Below, piece after piece: positions 45,011 through 56,155 of a stretch of 64,000 bases of DNA. Both the position numbers and the translations under genes were made by a program. The notes under the pieces are model-generated. The model was not told where the DNA came from, ran no database searches, and saw nothing but the letters and a program-made list of their open reading frames with translations. Numbering within the stretch: position 1 is the first letter of the stretch; each line of letters begins with the position of its first letter. The DNA comes from Cladorhizidae sp. MBARI D1340-BT2 (taxonomy: Eukaryota > Porifera > Demospongiae > Poecilosclerida > Cladorhizidae): positions 30,233,161-30,297,160 of the forward strand of contig JAQNBH010000006.1 in NCBI GenBank assembly GCA_028752905.1. Direction: 5' to 3'.

Positions 45011-46487
45011 CTAGTACAACTACTATTGCTACTACTATAAAATTCAGGTGGGAGTGGGTAGCATCAGGGTGTCGATGTGTGGCAGCATCTGTCACTACAA
45101 GAAATGTGAACTATATAGCCTCCACAATAGCCACACAATAACAAACCTGACTATTCCTTACTTGTCTTTGACAAATGAATCAACTGCCTTAGGCAAGTTG
45201 ATGTTGATCATCAATCAATGGCTACAAAGGCAACCAGGCAACATAAATGCCCCCCAAAAATGAGTGACTCTCCAGACCTAATAATATTAATATAGGGGTG
45301 GTGAGAAAGTTTCTCTACCAACTATATAGCTATCTGGGGCTATAGTATACAAGGTTTTCTACAGCTGTAAGGTCATGTCATGCTATAGGTTTATAAGAGA
45401 CAAAAACATGCAAGAAAGGTATAACAATATTTAATTAAAGTTCTAAACTAGAGCTAGCTATCGAGTGCTTTTACCTAGCTATGTGTACATAATCGTACAT
45501 CAATAATTCAGTTGAAAACAGTATCATCCAAGAGGGTGATGTGGCAGTGGACCATGCCTTTAGGCCTCTCAGCATTGTCCAGTTCAGGCGCTTAAGGGAG
45601 ACTACGTAGGTGTTGTGGTTCTACCTAAAACTTCAAACTCACCTCAGAAGTGCCATTGGATGGTCCAGTTTCCAATTTGTAGCTTGGTCAAACTGCCGAA
45701 GTTTTTCTCTTTCAGAACATACAATACTTTAAAGGTTGTACTCCGCATATATTGGTTGGTAAAGTTACCTGAGGTGATAATTAGAAGAAAACCAGGAAGC
45801 CCAGCTGAGAGCACCCAACAACAACGCCGTAGTTACAAGCTTCAAAGGGCCACTATTTTTTTTTGGCAAACCACAAATGTGTACCAACGAGCAGCTCTTT
45901 CCAAACTATGCTCAGCAAAAATCTACAGGTAAGAGCAGTGCAATGGTTTAAGGAATAAGATTGACATTTGGTGGTTGGTGCTGAATAATAATCACATTAG
46001 CAAAACACTAGTGGAACTAGCTACAATTCATGCCTCAAAAACACTGAGATAAATATTATTCAGTACGTCCGACATTCATATATTGCTTAATTAATGGAGT
46101 TATTTCATTTCAAGACAAGTGATTTCATGCCTGAAAGGAAAGCTAGGTGCAAATGGTGAAGAGAAGACTGTACAAGGCAAAGCAGAATTATTATGTTCCA
46201 CAACTGCAGTAGACAACAGTTAGGTAATAGTCCTTGATGAGTTCTTGGACATCTCATAGGCTATGGTAAATAGAGGCTGGAATGGCATCCCTTCGCCGAC
46301 AACATGCCTGCAGATTTGGACTCAGTTTGGAAGGACCACAGGAAAAAGACACACAGGACCACTGCAGCAGTTCAAGTGCTTAGGAAGGTCCGAGTTCATC
46401 TTGTTGAAATCTAAAATGGGAGGCCTGGGACATGTATCCGAGACGATCTCCTTCATCGGATGAATCAGCTCAAATCTAAGGTCATTT
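45011..46487. other. No supported gene
   Basis: A plus-strand frame of 105 codons (45615-45932) has no recognisable domain. The minus frame at 46322-46567 lies at the 3' side of the CobW pseudogene and may be its trailing sequence. Confidence 0.35.
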
Positions 46488-47631
46488 TCAATGCTGCTCT
46501 GCATGACGGAAAAGAGGCATAGCCTGTTCAGTTTGGAAAGTGTTTTCTTTACCTTCCTTGGCCACACAACTACCCAGGAGTGCTCTCATCTCGTCTTCAT
46601 CCAACCCTGAAATAAGCTGCACTAAACATGAACCAACCAAGCTGTCTTGTGCATTAGTTTGCGGTGTGATCTCGTATCGCCAACGACCACTCACGTGAAA
46701 TTTGTATAAGCAATTCCTTTCCTCCACAAACTACAGCATTCCTTTCATGCATGAAGCTTCATTTGGGAACTTCCTCCATAAAATAGGTTGGAAACTTTCA
46801 AGCTGAAAAGAACACTCCTCTCGTAAATCAAAGATGAGAAATTATTCTTCGAGATGTGGCCTGCTTCTTTAGCTTCCTGCATGCTTCCTTCCTTTAACCC
46901 TCTTTTATCTCTCCTGGCTCATACATCCACCCTCCATGTATAAACAGCGCTGGCCACTTCATGAGACACCACAGTGAATTTGGATACCCTACTCACCTCT
47001 ATCAGGTAATGCAGAGGAATAGCACACTTCATGCATGGGTAAATCCGACAACCCAGGACATAATCAGACTTAAATTCACATGCTTTGCCAGGCTGTGACT
47101 CAGAAACGTGGTCTTTCTTGTTCCTGTCTATGACATCAGCATATTGGAGTTGGCTATCAGCTGCAGCGGGGTATGTTTCACCACTCTTAAATTTGGCTAC
47201 AAGAGCGTAGGTGTCCACAACAGTCACTACAGCATCAAGGAGGATTCTGTACATCCTCCCATATTCCTGTTCTAGTGTAACTATAGTGGCCAAGGGGTTG
47301 TCATTCCACTGCTCTCGATGAGGAGGTAATCAAACTTCCCTATATCAACATCCTGCAACAGATTCCAAACTGCTGTTTGAAACTCACCCAAAATTGAACA
47401 GCAGAGACAGCCATTGGTAAATCTACCACTGAATCTTGGCTTTCGTTCCTCTTTACTATCTGACGGTTTAAGTTGACAGAGGCGAAATCATTCACAGCAT
47501 CTGCAACCCTCAAATTCTGCTTGTTAGAAAGCATAATAGTCAAGGAGATTAGTTCTTTCAGCTACAAGGAAGCCCTTGATCAGGGTAACTGGGAGCTTTC
47601 TCTTCTTTCCAGCCCAAGCTTGGTCCTCCAT
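46488..47631 (-). pseudogene. CobW/COG0523-type GTPase pseudogene
   Basis: Begins MEDQAWAGKKRKLPVTLIKG at 47631. KLPVTLIKGFLVAERTNLL is the P-loop region of CobW-family metal-chaperone GTPases, but the GxxxxGKT nucleotide-binding residues are lost. In shifting frames follow NLRVADAVNDFASVN, the metal-binding CxCC motif in TNGCLCCSILGEF (47398-47415), FDYLLIESSGM, RILLDAVVTVVDTYALVAKF (46919-47293), RIYPCMKCAIPLHYLIEV, and the CobW C-terminal domain (FVEERNCLYKFHVSGRWRYE, LDEDEMRALLGSC; 46488-46727). The order matches the whole family. There are at least three frameshifts and several stops, and no intron, so it may be a processed pseudogene. Such GTPases deliver metal ions to target proteins; this copy cannot work. 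Confidence 0.75.
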
Positions 47632-48095
47632 GTGAATGTAGATGTTACATAAACTATCCATCTTCCAGTAGTTCAACTCGGTAATGTAACAACTTCAGTA
47701 CGGCATTAACCAGCATGCTCTCATATCATGCTTAGTTAGCAGATAAGTGTGCACCACTTGCCCCGCCAGCCTCAGTAGTGTTACATGCTCTTGATTTTTA
47801 TAAGAGAAGTGTGTGCGTGTCTTATTGGGATCTAGGATCATCATATTACCTTCTTGCACCAATTCATTACAACTATTTTGACCTAAATCCAATCATATTA
47901 CTGAATACAGTAGCTATGTGCCTCCTAATTCATATCACCTTGGCCTGTTCTCTTATCTGAACGAAACTTGCGCTATGGGCAAAGTAATAATAATGTATCA
48001 CTTTAACTTCACTGATATCAACTGAGCCTCACTTACCAATCCGTCCATGAATTCTTCGATGTTCTGTGACCTCAGTCTTTAACTGTACACTGCAT
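47632..48095. other. No supported gene
   Basis: Overlapping frames on both strands near 47695-47960 without motifs. Confidence 0.4.
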
Positions 48096-48099
48096 CTGT

Positions 48100-49690
48100 T
48101 TATAACTAGCCCTACTCAAACTGGCAATATCCTTGATTTTGTCATTACCAAACCATGCTGAGCTCATCCTTTATTCCACTTTCTGGTCAAGTTGGATCAA
48201 TTCAAGTTACCTCATTTATAACTACTGCCATTCCCACACAACCTCATCATGCAAGATTTTTTAATCTCTCTCTCTAAAGCTGACATGGATGGCCTAAATG
48301 ACTTCTATTTGATTTTTTATTTTCACCCACTTACTTTCTCTAAATGATACAGAATATGTATGCTTAGCACTAAAATCAGTAATCACCAATATTGTGTCAG
48401 TATTAAAAAATCGTCACCAGCAACCGAAATATTTTTCTCCAATAATAAAGTATTCTCTCAAAAGCAGAACAAAGTACTGGATGGCTTCTTCTACCTCCAA
48501 CTATGAGCAAATACTACTCTCCATGACCCACCAACTTCAGTTCCAAATGTCCAAAGTAAAAAGATCATATTAATATTGTGAAAGACAACTGCATTAACAA
48601 CCCAGCCAGAATATACATATGATAGTATTACAGGAGGACTCCTTCTATCTCCAACTATATATGAGCAATCACTCTCCTTAACCCACCAACTTCAGATCCA
48701 AATGTTCGAAGCATAAAGAATATCATGAAATACAACTGCATTAACAGCCTAGCCAGAATAAACATAGTATACACATTCCGATGATAGCTCTGCAACTACC
48801 TCTACTCGCTATGAAAGGGACAGTCTGCAGAACAGCTGCTTCAATTCTGTTTTCACTAGGAGCCCGCTCATCCTTCCACAGCAGTACTCATGCCTATTTC
48901 CTCGGAAATCCAGGTTACCTTTACCATCTCTGCAGAGGAAGTGTATGGATATCCTTAGTAAAGCTTGACCAAAACCAAGGTAAAGAAATTGATGGAATGC
49001 ATCAAACACTACACAGCTTTGGCTGTCTATAAAATCTGTTCTCCCTGAGCATCATGGACCAGTACATTGCAGCTGATTGGTACATATACAACATTATTCC
49101 AATTTATAAATCAGGGAATAAGCCCTTGGGCGCCAACTACAGACCAATAGCTCGTCTCTAAAATTATAGAGAAACTGGTCTATGACAAGATAATCAGCTT
49201 TGCTACTTATTCAATCTAAACCATATTGCAGAAAAATAGTTTCACCCTTCAACTGCTGTTGCTATTGATGAGAACTGACTATTTATTGTAATGGCTATCA
49301 CAACTCAAAAGTTGAACCATCTACCGAGGCTTTTTATAGTGTCCCCCATGGTGAACTTCTATTCAAGTAGTCCTGCATTGTAATTACTAGAGACATATGG
49401 AACTGGTTTGGGACATATCTGTCTTCTGGCACCTACTGTGTCTCTCTCGGACTGCCCCAAGGAAGTATCTTTAAATCTCTATTATTAATTATCTACATTA
49501 AAGTTTGTACTAAGTTCTCCAACATCTTCATCATTGCTGATCCCACCCAATACATCAAACTGGTATGGAATGTGAACGACTGCTACCAACTTCAACATGA
49601 CATAGACTCACTCCCTGGGTAGCTGGAGTTCAAATAAAAAACTCAACTTCAATATTAAAATATGTGTATAGTGCAGGAAGTCATTAATGT
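48100..49690 (+). pseudogene. Degenerate LINE (non-LTR retrotransposon) fragment
   Basis: SPTQTGNILDFVITKP near 48105 matches the end of the LINE endonuclease domain (usual form 'TLDLVIT'). After a linker, 49090-49190 gives YNIIPIYKSGNKPLGANYRP and, after a frame break, KIIEKLVYDKII, the start of the reverse transcriptase. IFIIADPTQYIKLVWNVNDC at about 49527 corresponds to the catalytic 'ADDT' box, with the second Asp replaced by Pro. Many stops and frameshifts are present and no 3' end or target duplication could be fixed. The order and motifs suggest a CR1/L2/Jockey-type element; the clade is not certain. Confidence 0.7.
48478..48775. repeat. Tandem duplication of about 165 bp inside the LINE fragment
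   Basis: CTTCTACCTCCAACTATGAGC ... CACCAACTTCAG ... GACAACTGCATTAACAACCC recurs as CTTCTATCTCCAACTATATA ... CACCAACTTCAG ... TACAACTGCATTAACAGCC. The copies have diverged in the middle, so the duplication is not recent. Confidence 0.8.
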
Positions 49691-49934
49691 CCATGCGAAC
49701 TTTGTACTGAAACTTACCAACACTTACTTTTTGCCCAAAATTTCTTGCACCATACTGCTCAGCTCAAAATTTCTTTTAAAATGATACCACTTTTAGCTGC
49801 ACCTGGTGCATTTAGAAACTCTATGGGATTTTTGTACAATACAAAAATTGGGTGTGGCATGTTTCCATGACAACTCCTGCGACTGAATCAGTTGGGCTTC
49901 TTTCTCTGAAGTATAGCAAGTTTTAGAGGGTGAC

Positions 49935-50705
49935 TATGAGTGACGATGTACCAAAAAAAATGTCCCGATGGTCCAAGGAAGCACCATGCTGACAAAGCAG
50001 CTGTAGCAAGAGCTGCTACACAGCAGAGGGAGGAAGTTGACTTACATTCAAGCAGTTTTGGTGAGCTTGATGAATTGTTTGCTTTCCCTCGGATACTGCC
50101 ATCATCTGAAGATGAGTTTGAGCCAGAGAACGAATTTCCTTTCTCAGAAGATGCACAAGAGGCATATAGTGAGTGGATGCATTGCCAGCCAAAGGACACT
50201 GTTAGAATGATTGCCATTACCATAATGGATAATATTATATTTCGAAAGCGTTTTGGCCTAGCTTATGTTGCTACAGCTACTGAAGATGGTTTAGTGGTTG
50301 GTTTCAATGAAAAGACAATCAGAGGAGGCAGGATGAAAGATTTCTACCAGTGCAAGGGAGAGTTTACTGGATCAGCACAAGGCAAGCACATTCGGCCATA
50401 ATTATGTTGTGGATGATGAACACTGCAGATTGAAAGCATTGGCATGGTTACGTAAAGGAAAAGTGAGCCAGTTATGACTGCTGTAAAATTTGCAACCTGG
50501 GTAAATTCAGAGATGTTACCAAATTCTCACTTACCACCTGGTTTTTCTCGTTCCATCACTCCACAAACAGCCAGAAAGTGGCTGTATGATCTCGATTTCT
50601 CACCTACATCTCTAAAGAAAGCCATATACTTTGACGGTGTTGAGCATGATGATGGGAGAGAATATCGTCGCATGTATCTGCGGAAAATTAAAATCTTGGA
50701 GTTAA
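49935..50705 (+). pseudogene. DDE transposase pseudogene, 5' part (split by piggyBac)
   Basis: Encodes a transposase-like protein of a family I know as uncharacterised DDE (DDE_3/IS630-like) proteins of fungi and invertebrates; I cannot give it a superfamily name with certainty. The ATG at 49935 precedes an A8 run where the frame probably shifts. Visible parts: an acidic segment (LPSSEDEFEPENEFPFSEDA), then KFATWVNSEMLPNSHLPPGF, PQTARKWLYDLDFSPTSLKK, DGVEHDDGREYRRMYLRKIK and ILEL at the break point. Two compensating frameshifts lie near 50400 and 50470. The gene resumes at 54930 beyond the inserted piggyBac. Confidence 0.75.
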
Positions 50706-50955
50706 CACTTTCAGGGGCGGGTTTAACTCTTTCATGGATAGACGCGACACAGTGTCGCCAAACGGACTCGGTCCTCTACGCTAATTAATAAAAAATCAAT
50801 CGTTAAGTTCAAGCGCCTAATAAAGCAACTGAGCATGCCTAAAGAGTTGATCTAGCAACACTCTAAAAATAGAAGCATTACGGCATACATAACAAAGGAA
50901 GCTGTGAATTCAAACTTCAACCGTTGATTATCTTTCCGATTAGATCGCGGTAGAG

Positions 50956-51253
50956 ATGGAAGTTCGCTATAAGTTGGACGATATTCTGGATATGTGCTAC
51001 GACAGTGACTTTGGCTTGTCAGAGAACGAATCCAGCTCTGATGAAGAAGCAGAAGAACTTCATGCCTACAAAGGACAAAGAGTTATTCAGCCAGATGAAG
51101 TAGCAGCTCTGAGCAGAGTGGTCGTTACTGACTCTGGTATAACTAGCTCTAGCGCTTTTGTAGATAACCTTAGCTCTAGCGCTTTTGTTTCTATTAAGTT
51201 TGACTTTTCTGGTACTTCTACAGCTTGTGGACAGGACCAAGAGCTGTCTCTAG
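50956..51253 (+). pseudogene. piggyBac transposase exon 1 (acidic N-terminus)
   Basis: ATG at 50956 opens MEVRYKLDDILDMCYDSDFG and an acidic SENESSSDEEAEELHAYKGQ stretch, the usual piggyBac N-terminus. A GTGAGT donor follows 51253; a 118-bp intron ends at TTTTTTGTAG, and exon 2 (51372) joins in phase with GSYEDFGEP. This exon itself is open. Confidence 0.8.
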
Positions 51254-51371
51254 GTGAGTCAATAAATACACAGTATAGCTAGCTATAGAAATTGTTTTCG
51301 AGTGGTTTTTCCTGGGTGATTCCCCTGGGTGATTCCCCAGTTTGTTTACTTGCTTCTACAATTTTTTGTAG

Positions 51372-53389
51372 GCTCTTATGAAGATTTTGGAGAACCCAGT
51401 TCTGTGACTGGAGTATCTCTTACTTATATGGCATCCTCATCCTCACAAATACCTTCCCTGGTGAGTAATACTGGCCCTCCTCCCCCTGCATCTATATCAT
51501 CCCATCCTTCTATACCAACTCATCCCACTCCCACCTTCCGAGATTCCTCAGTGTTCTTCAGACATTGAAGCCAATCCTTCACCCCCTATCCCAAAGCGTG
51601 GTTGGGATGGTGCTAGGTGACGTGCTAGTGGTACTAGTAGATTTATAGGTAGGGGTAGACCTCGAGGTTCAGCTAGAGGTCGTTCAGCTAGAGGTCGTAC
51701 AGCTAGAGGTCTTAATGCTAGAGGTCGTAATGCTAGAGGTGGTTCAGGTGTTGTTCGTGGTCAGTCAACTGCTGGTTTATCTGCTGGAAGCTGTACTCTT
51801 GATCCTTTTCAGGGTGTTTGGGTACGAGAGCAACCAACTGGCCTTGGATTTACGTCCTCCAAAACTCCTGGCCCTACTTCTTCTTCAGTTACGCCTGAGA
51901 GTACTCCTGCTCAGCTTTTTCTGTGTTTTTTACTGACAGTGTCTGGAACTTGATTGTGGTCGAGACCAATCGGTATGCTGCCACTGTGTGTGGAGCCACT
52001 CCCCATGCTCGTCCCTGGCAAGATGTAACTCTTCAGGAGATGAAGGCTTACTTAGGTTTGCTCATTTACATGGGTATTACTGTTCAGAAACGTCTGTTTC
52101 TATACTGGACTTTGCAATTTCCCCTTAGAGTTGATGGAATAGCTGACATAATGAATATCAACAGATTTCAGCAGATCTTTAGGTGTCTTCATCTTGTAGA
52201 TAACACTATGATCATTCCTAATGGTCAACTGGGACATGATCGTTTGTTCAAAGTAAGGTCACTTTTGGACTTAATTGTACCACGTTTTGAATCAGAGTAC
52301 ACCATCCACCAAAGTTGTACTATAGATGAGGCAATGATCCCTTTCAAAGGGCGGCTTGGATTCAAGCAGTATCTCAAAGATAAGCCCACAAAATGGGGGA
52401 TAAAGGTCTTTGTCTTGGCAGATGCAACAAACGGCTACATCAAGACTTTCCAGATTTATACGGGTAAATCTATGGATGATTCCAACACAAGTATTGGTCT
52501 GTGTAGTAGGGTGGTAATTGATTTGATGTCTGGCGTGGAGCATAGTGGCTTTCACCTCTACACAGATAACTATTACACATCACCCACTCTTTATAGCTAC
52601 CTTTACCAAAAAGGGATCAATGCCTGTGGAACTTGCCGTACAAACAGGATTGGCTTTCCCAAGGATTTGGAGACGAAAGCCACAAAGGCCAACCATGGCT
52701 TCATGGACTACCGCTCCTGTGGTCTCCTCCTAGCTTCAGTCTGGGTGGACAAGCGGTCCATCTATTTACTTTCTACCCTGCATGTAGCTGAACCTTCATC
52801 TGGTGCCATCTGCACAGTGATGAGACGTACAGGTACTGGTACTCGGGAGGAAGTCCCTTGTCCTGTCCCTCTACCAGATTACCAGAAATACATGAGAGGG
52901 GTAGATCGGAATGATCAAATGCAGCAATATTATAACATGGGTAGGCGTAGCAAAAAGTGGTGGAAGAGGGTTTATTATTACATTGTGGAGTCAGCTATCC
53001 TGAATAGCTACATTCTTGAGTCACATATTAGGCAGGCTGAGCATGCTAGACATGGTTCAGCCAAGAGAGACTACCTCATTTTTCGTTTAGAGTTAGCTAA
53101 GGAGCTCATAAACGACTTTTGTTCAAGAAAGCGACCTGGAAGTCCCTGCAGTGATGAGCATTCAAAACTAATTCGGCTGAATCGTGACCTTGATCATTAC
53201 CCACGACACCTGGACAAGCCAAAGCGCTGTGTTGTGTGTGCAGGGATCAGGAGACGAAAAAATCTTCCACAGTGAGGTAACAGACATGACACACGCATGA
53301 TGTGCAGTACCTGCCAAGTACCACTATGCTGGGATGACACGCGCTTGTGTTTTGACAAGTATCACAAACTTGTGGACTACTACCGCTGA
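51372..53389 (+). pseudogene. piggyBac transposase exon 2 with DDD catalytic core
   Basis: After a Ser/Pro-rich linker the frame shifts near 51545-51565 to an Arg-Gly repeat region (RGRPRGSARGRSARGRTARG) interrupted by TGA at 51618-51620. Another shift occurs in a T-rich run at 51915-51935. From 51923 a 450-codon frame is intact and holds the catalytic domain: SCTIDEAMIPFKGRLGFKQY (Asp 135), FHLYTDNYYTSPTL (Asp 215) and KYMRGVDRNDQMQQYYNMG (Asp 328), spaced as in piggyBac enzymes. TGA at 53273 stops it, but the same frame continues to 53389 with CSTCQVPLCWDDTRLCFDKY, the C-terminal zinc-binding domain. The core is well preserved, so the copy is fairly young although disabled by about four changes. 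Confidence 0.9.
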
Positions 53390-54470
53390 CTAACTTTTAT
53401 GTTCTTTTTCCTCTTCTTTTCTTTTCTGCTGCACATGGTTGTATACTGTTGTATTATTGTTGTGTGTAGTGTGCATATTACACATACATGTATTCCGTGT
53501 TTTTTTGGCCTGATTATAATTTTTTGCCTCCGCTTGTTGATGGTAACAGTGGTAACAGCTGATTATTATTGTATTATGTTAGTTACATGTAGTTTTGTTG
53601 TAAAAAACAACAACAATATAGCAGCTGATATACATGGAGATGTGTGCGGTAACATCCGATGATAATTGGTCAGCAAATATAAAGTGTCAATCTAATGGTG
53701 TCTTGTTATGTTGTATAAGCTCTGTATTAGCAAATTATATAACCAAAACACAAAAATACAAAAAAATATAATATCATATACACATAAAAATACATCAAAT
53801 TGGTTAGAAATAGCGATACCAAATTATAATGATATTCGTGAAGTTGTGGTTAGTTGCTAAGCAACCAAAATCAACCACAAACTGTTCATACAAGCAAGGA
53901 CTATCTCTTGCACTATGGTTGCTAGGGACTTCATCACTTCGCTGGGAAAATATAAAATTATTTGTGAAATTAGTACCAAAATGCTGAAAAGTCCTGCGTA
54001 AATCTATCAGTGAAAGTGTTAAAAAAAATTATATTGCGACCATTACTAAAATTAACTGTATTGTCTCAAATATTTATTAAAGTCTATAGCAACCATATAT
54101 TTTTGGAATCACACATAGTTACTTAATATGTAGGTGTGGTTTATGTTGCCTAGAAATAAAGTGTGTGGTTGTAATTGTGGTTTTAGTAATTAATTTTTGA
54201 ATTTCAAGGCAATTATTGTTCTATTTTCAAGTATATTTTATGATAACATGTTTTATACATTTGCAGGTACACAAATTTCAACCATAATGACCAGACTGCA
54301 GCATGGAATTATGAAAAACAGAAGAAAGCCTACATCACAAAGGTCAAATACCCAGCAGTCACGATGAGACATCGTGACTGTTGGGTATTTGAGAGGTGGG
54401 ATGGTGGGACTGCTGTGACTTTGTGTAGATCCAAAAACTGTGGACATAGAAACAGATATTTTTATATTCT
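53390..54470. other. Non-coding interior of the piggyBac element
   Basis: AT-rich 3' region after the transposase gene, with poly-A patches near 53740-53770. It includes the perfect-type hairpin described separately. Frames at 53399-53662 and 54253-54447 show no domain. Confidence 0.5.
54345..54391. repeat. 22-bp stem hairpin with 3-base loop
   Basis: CAAATACCCAGCAGTCACGATG is followed after AGA by its complement with a single mismatch. Beyond the stem, CAAAGTCACAGCAGTCCCACC-like words (complement of 54404-54424) repeat part of the stem. The role is unknown; it may be a remnant small inverted repeat element. Confidence 0.8.
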
Positions 54471-54474
54471 ATAC

Positions 54475-54760
54475 CTTTTTGAACAGTAATACTTACCTAA
54501 AGGCCGAGTAAGACTCTTATCACTAGAGCTGGAGCGGTCATCAGAAACTATAACTATTGGATCTTCATCTTCCTCCGTTACTTATGAGTGACTAAGCTCA
54601 GGGTTTGCTCTGGCAAGGTAGCTCTCAATACCTTCGCCTTCAAAATCACTGTCATCCGCTTCAGAAAGGCCAAAATCGTCGTCTTCCAGTAATAGCAGCA
54701 CATCGCTAACGTTCAAGCGTTAGCCATGATTTCCGTGTGAGCTTTCTGGGTTTAAAGTCC
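54475..54760 (-). pseudogene. Reverse-oriented piggyBac first exon at the right end
   Basis: On the minus strand VSDVLLLLEDDDFGLSEADD and SDFEGEGIESYLARANPEL, a stop, then VTEEDEDPIVIVSDDRSSSS and a G|GTAAGT donor parallel exon 1 of the main transposase (LDDILDMCYDSDFGLSENES ... GTGAGT donor). The ATG side (ATGGCTAACGC) is out of frame by one base. So the right terminal region carries a related first exon pointing inward, as the left does. Confidence 0.65.
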
Positions 54761-54929
54761 TTAGCAACCGTTATGCTGTCATTGTTTTGTGAATACCACG
54801 TAATAGAGCTACGTTTTAGGCGTCGTTTAATAAGTTTTTTATGGGGTTAAGTTCAACGATCAATTTTTTATGAATTTTTTAACTGCGAGACTTCTTGGGC
54901 GCTTTAAAGCGCCCGTGATCGTTAAAGGG

Positions 54930-55700
54930 TTAACTCACTTGCCGCCTCCTTTGTGTGTAGATGGAGTGACCGAGGAAACAATTGGCAATCCAGATGCACT
55001 GCGATGCTTGGTGTTATTATACCATGATGAATCAAGCTTTCATGCCAATGAAGGCCAGCCATGGTAATGGATAGAGGAGGGAAAGTTGGCTAATCATCCC
55101 AAAGGTGCTATTCGTGGTTGATGATCAGTGACTTCATTGACGAACACAATGGCTTTTACGTCTAATCCCACACAAACATGTTGAAGCTAAGGAAACACAC
55201 CCAGTTATTCCTATGGCAGCAAGAGTTGTTTTTAAATTTGGAGCACTTGGTTAATGATAATGGAGCAGGTTGAATTTTCCGTAACTGGAAGTGGTAAACA
55301 GAACGGCCTGCGAAAAGTGCTCAAAGAACACAATGTTAACACTACTGTCATGTTGAAAGCAGACATGATCAAGAAGCTTGAGACAATGGAAGACTTTCAA
55401 ACCAAAAAAATCGAAGGTGGAAGAGCTTTTCACAAGCAGGGAGCACAGAGCAATATTTCTGCCAAAATTCCACTGCTAAGTAAATCCCATTGAAAATGTG
55501 TGGTGTCAAGCAAAACAGTATACATGTGCCAATTGTGATTACTCGTTTAATGGTTTGGAGAAATTATACATACTGCAATGGATTCTGTTAGTATTCAGCA
55601 GACAGAAATACGTGAGTACACAGAGCATACAGAGAAGAGATAATGGTTGGAAAAGGTGCTTTAAAAAAGTACAAAAGTCATCGTCATGTCCCTGAAACTG
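54930..55700 (+). pseudogene. DDE transposase pseudogene, 3' part
   Basis: Resumes in the frame left at 50705 with THLPPPLCVDGVTEETIGNP and VLLYHDESSFHANEGQPW, then a stop where relatives continue 'W'. The HDES motif probably contains the first catalytic acidic residue. After a more degraded stretch, 55290-55480 gives NGLRKVLKEHNVNTTVMLKA and KLETMEDFQTKK, corresponding to the C-terminal third of the family, and faint traces to about 55700. I could not find terminal inverted repeats for this element. Confidence 0.75.
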
Positions 55701-55719
55701 AACTAAATTATTGTCCATT

Positions 55720-56035
55720 TACTCTGTAAAAAAAAATTTTCTTGAAATTTGTTTTAACAGTTTTACTGATGATTAAATGCACCATACGTAACAATAAGCT
55801 CACTTGCAAGAAAATTTACCTCATGGAAAGTGTCATATGTGAGGTCAAAGTTCAATTATCATGTTTTTCCATCTCCTTCCAGTTGTCCTAGTCATTTATT
55901 GCTTGCATATACTTAGTGAGGGCCTATCTCAAGGCTCAACAGAACAACATAAATGACATTAGCGGTTTGACTGAGAAGGGACTTTGGAGCTGCTTGACCA
56001 CAACTACACCTTCTTTATGGCGAGAGCAGTGACAA
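55720..56035. other. No gene seen
   Basis: AT-rich sequence after the DDE pseudogene; the end of that element may lie here but was not recognised. Confidence 0.4.
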
Positions 56036-56039
56036 AGAA

Positions 56040-56155
56040 AATACTGTGAAGCACATACATAGAAGATAATGCTGTGAAGCACGTATACATAGAAGATGAT
56101 GCTGTGAAGCAGGTATACATAGATGTGAAGCAGGTATACATAGATTATGATTCTG
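56040..56155. repeat. Short minisatellite, about 29 bp
   Basis: Units contain TGTGAAGCA(C/G)GTATACATAGA and AGATGATGC; four to five copies, one shortened. Confidence 0.8.

Larger units (their letters stand above)
50706..54929 (+). mobile_element. piggyBac transposon inserted at TTAA in a DDE transposase gene
   Basis: TTAA stands at both edges (50702-50705 and 54930-54933), the piggyBac target duplication. The ends start CACTTTCAGGGGCGGG on the left and, as complement, CCCTTTAACGATCACGGGCG on the right; piggyBac ends usually begin CCC. Collapsing the two TTAA copies to one restores an uninterrupted coding frame of the host transposase across the junction, which proves the insertion boundary. 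Subterminal regions match in inverted orientation (AAAAAATCAATCGTTAAGTT near 50790 and its complement near 54855). The interior carries a nearly complete transposase gene on the plus strand and an exon-like copy of its first exon in reverse at the right end. Confidence 0.9.
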
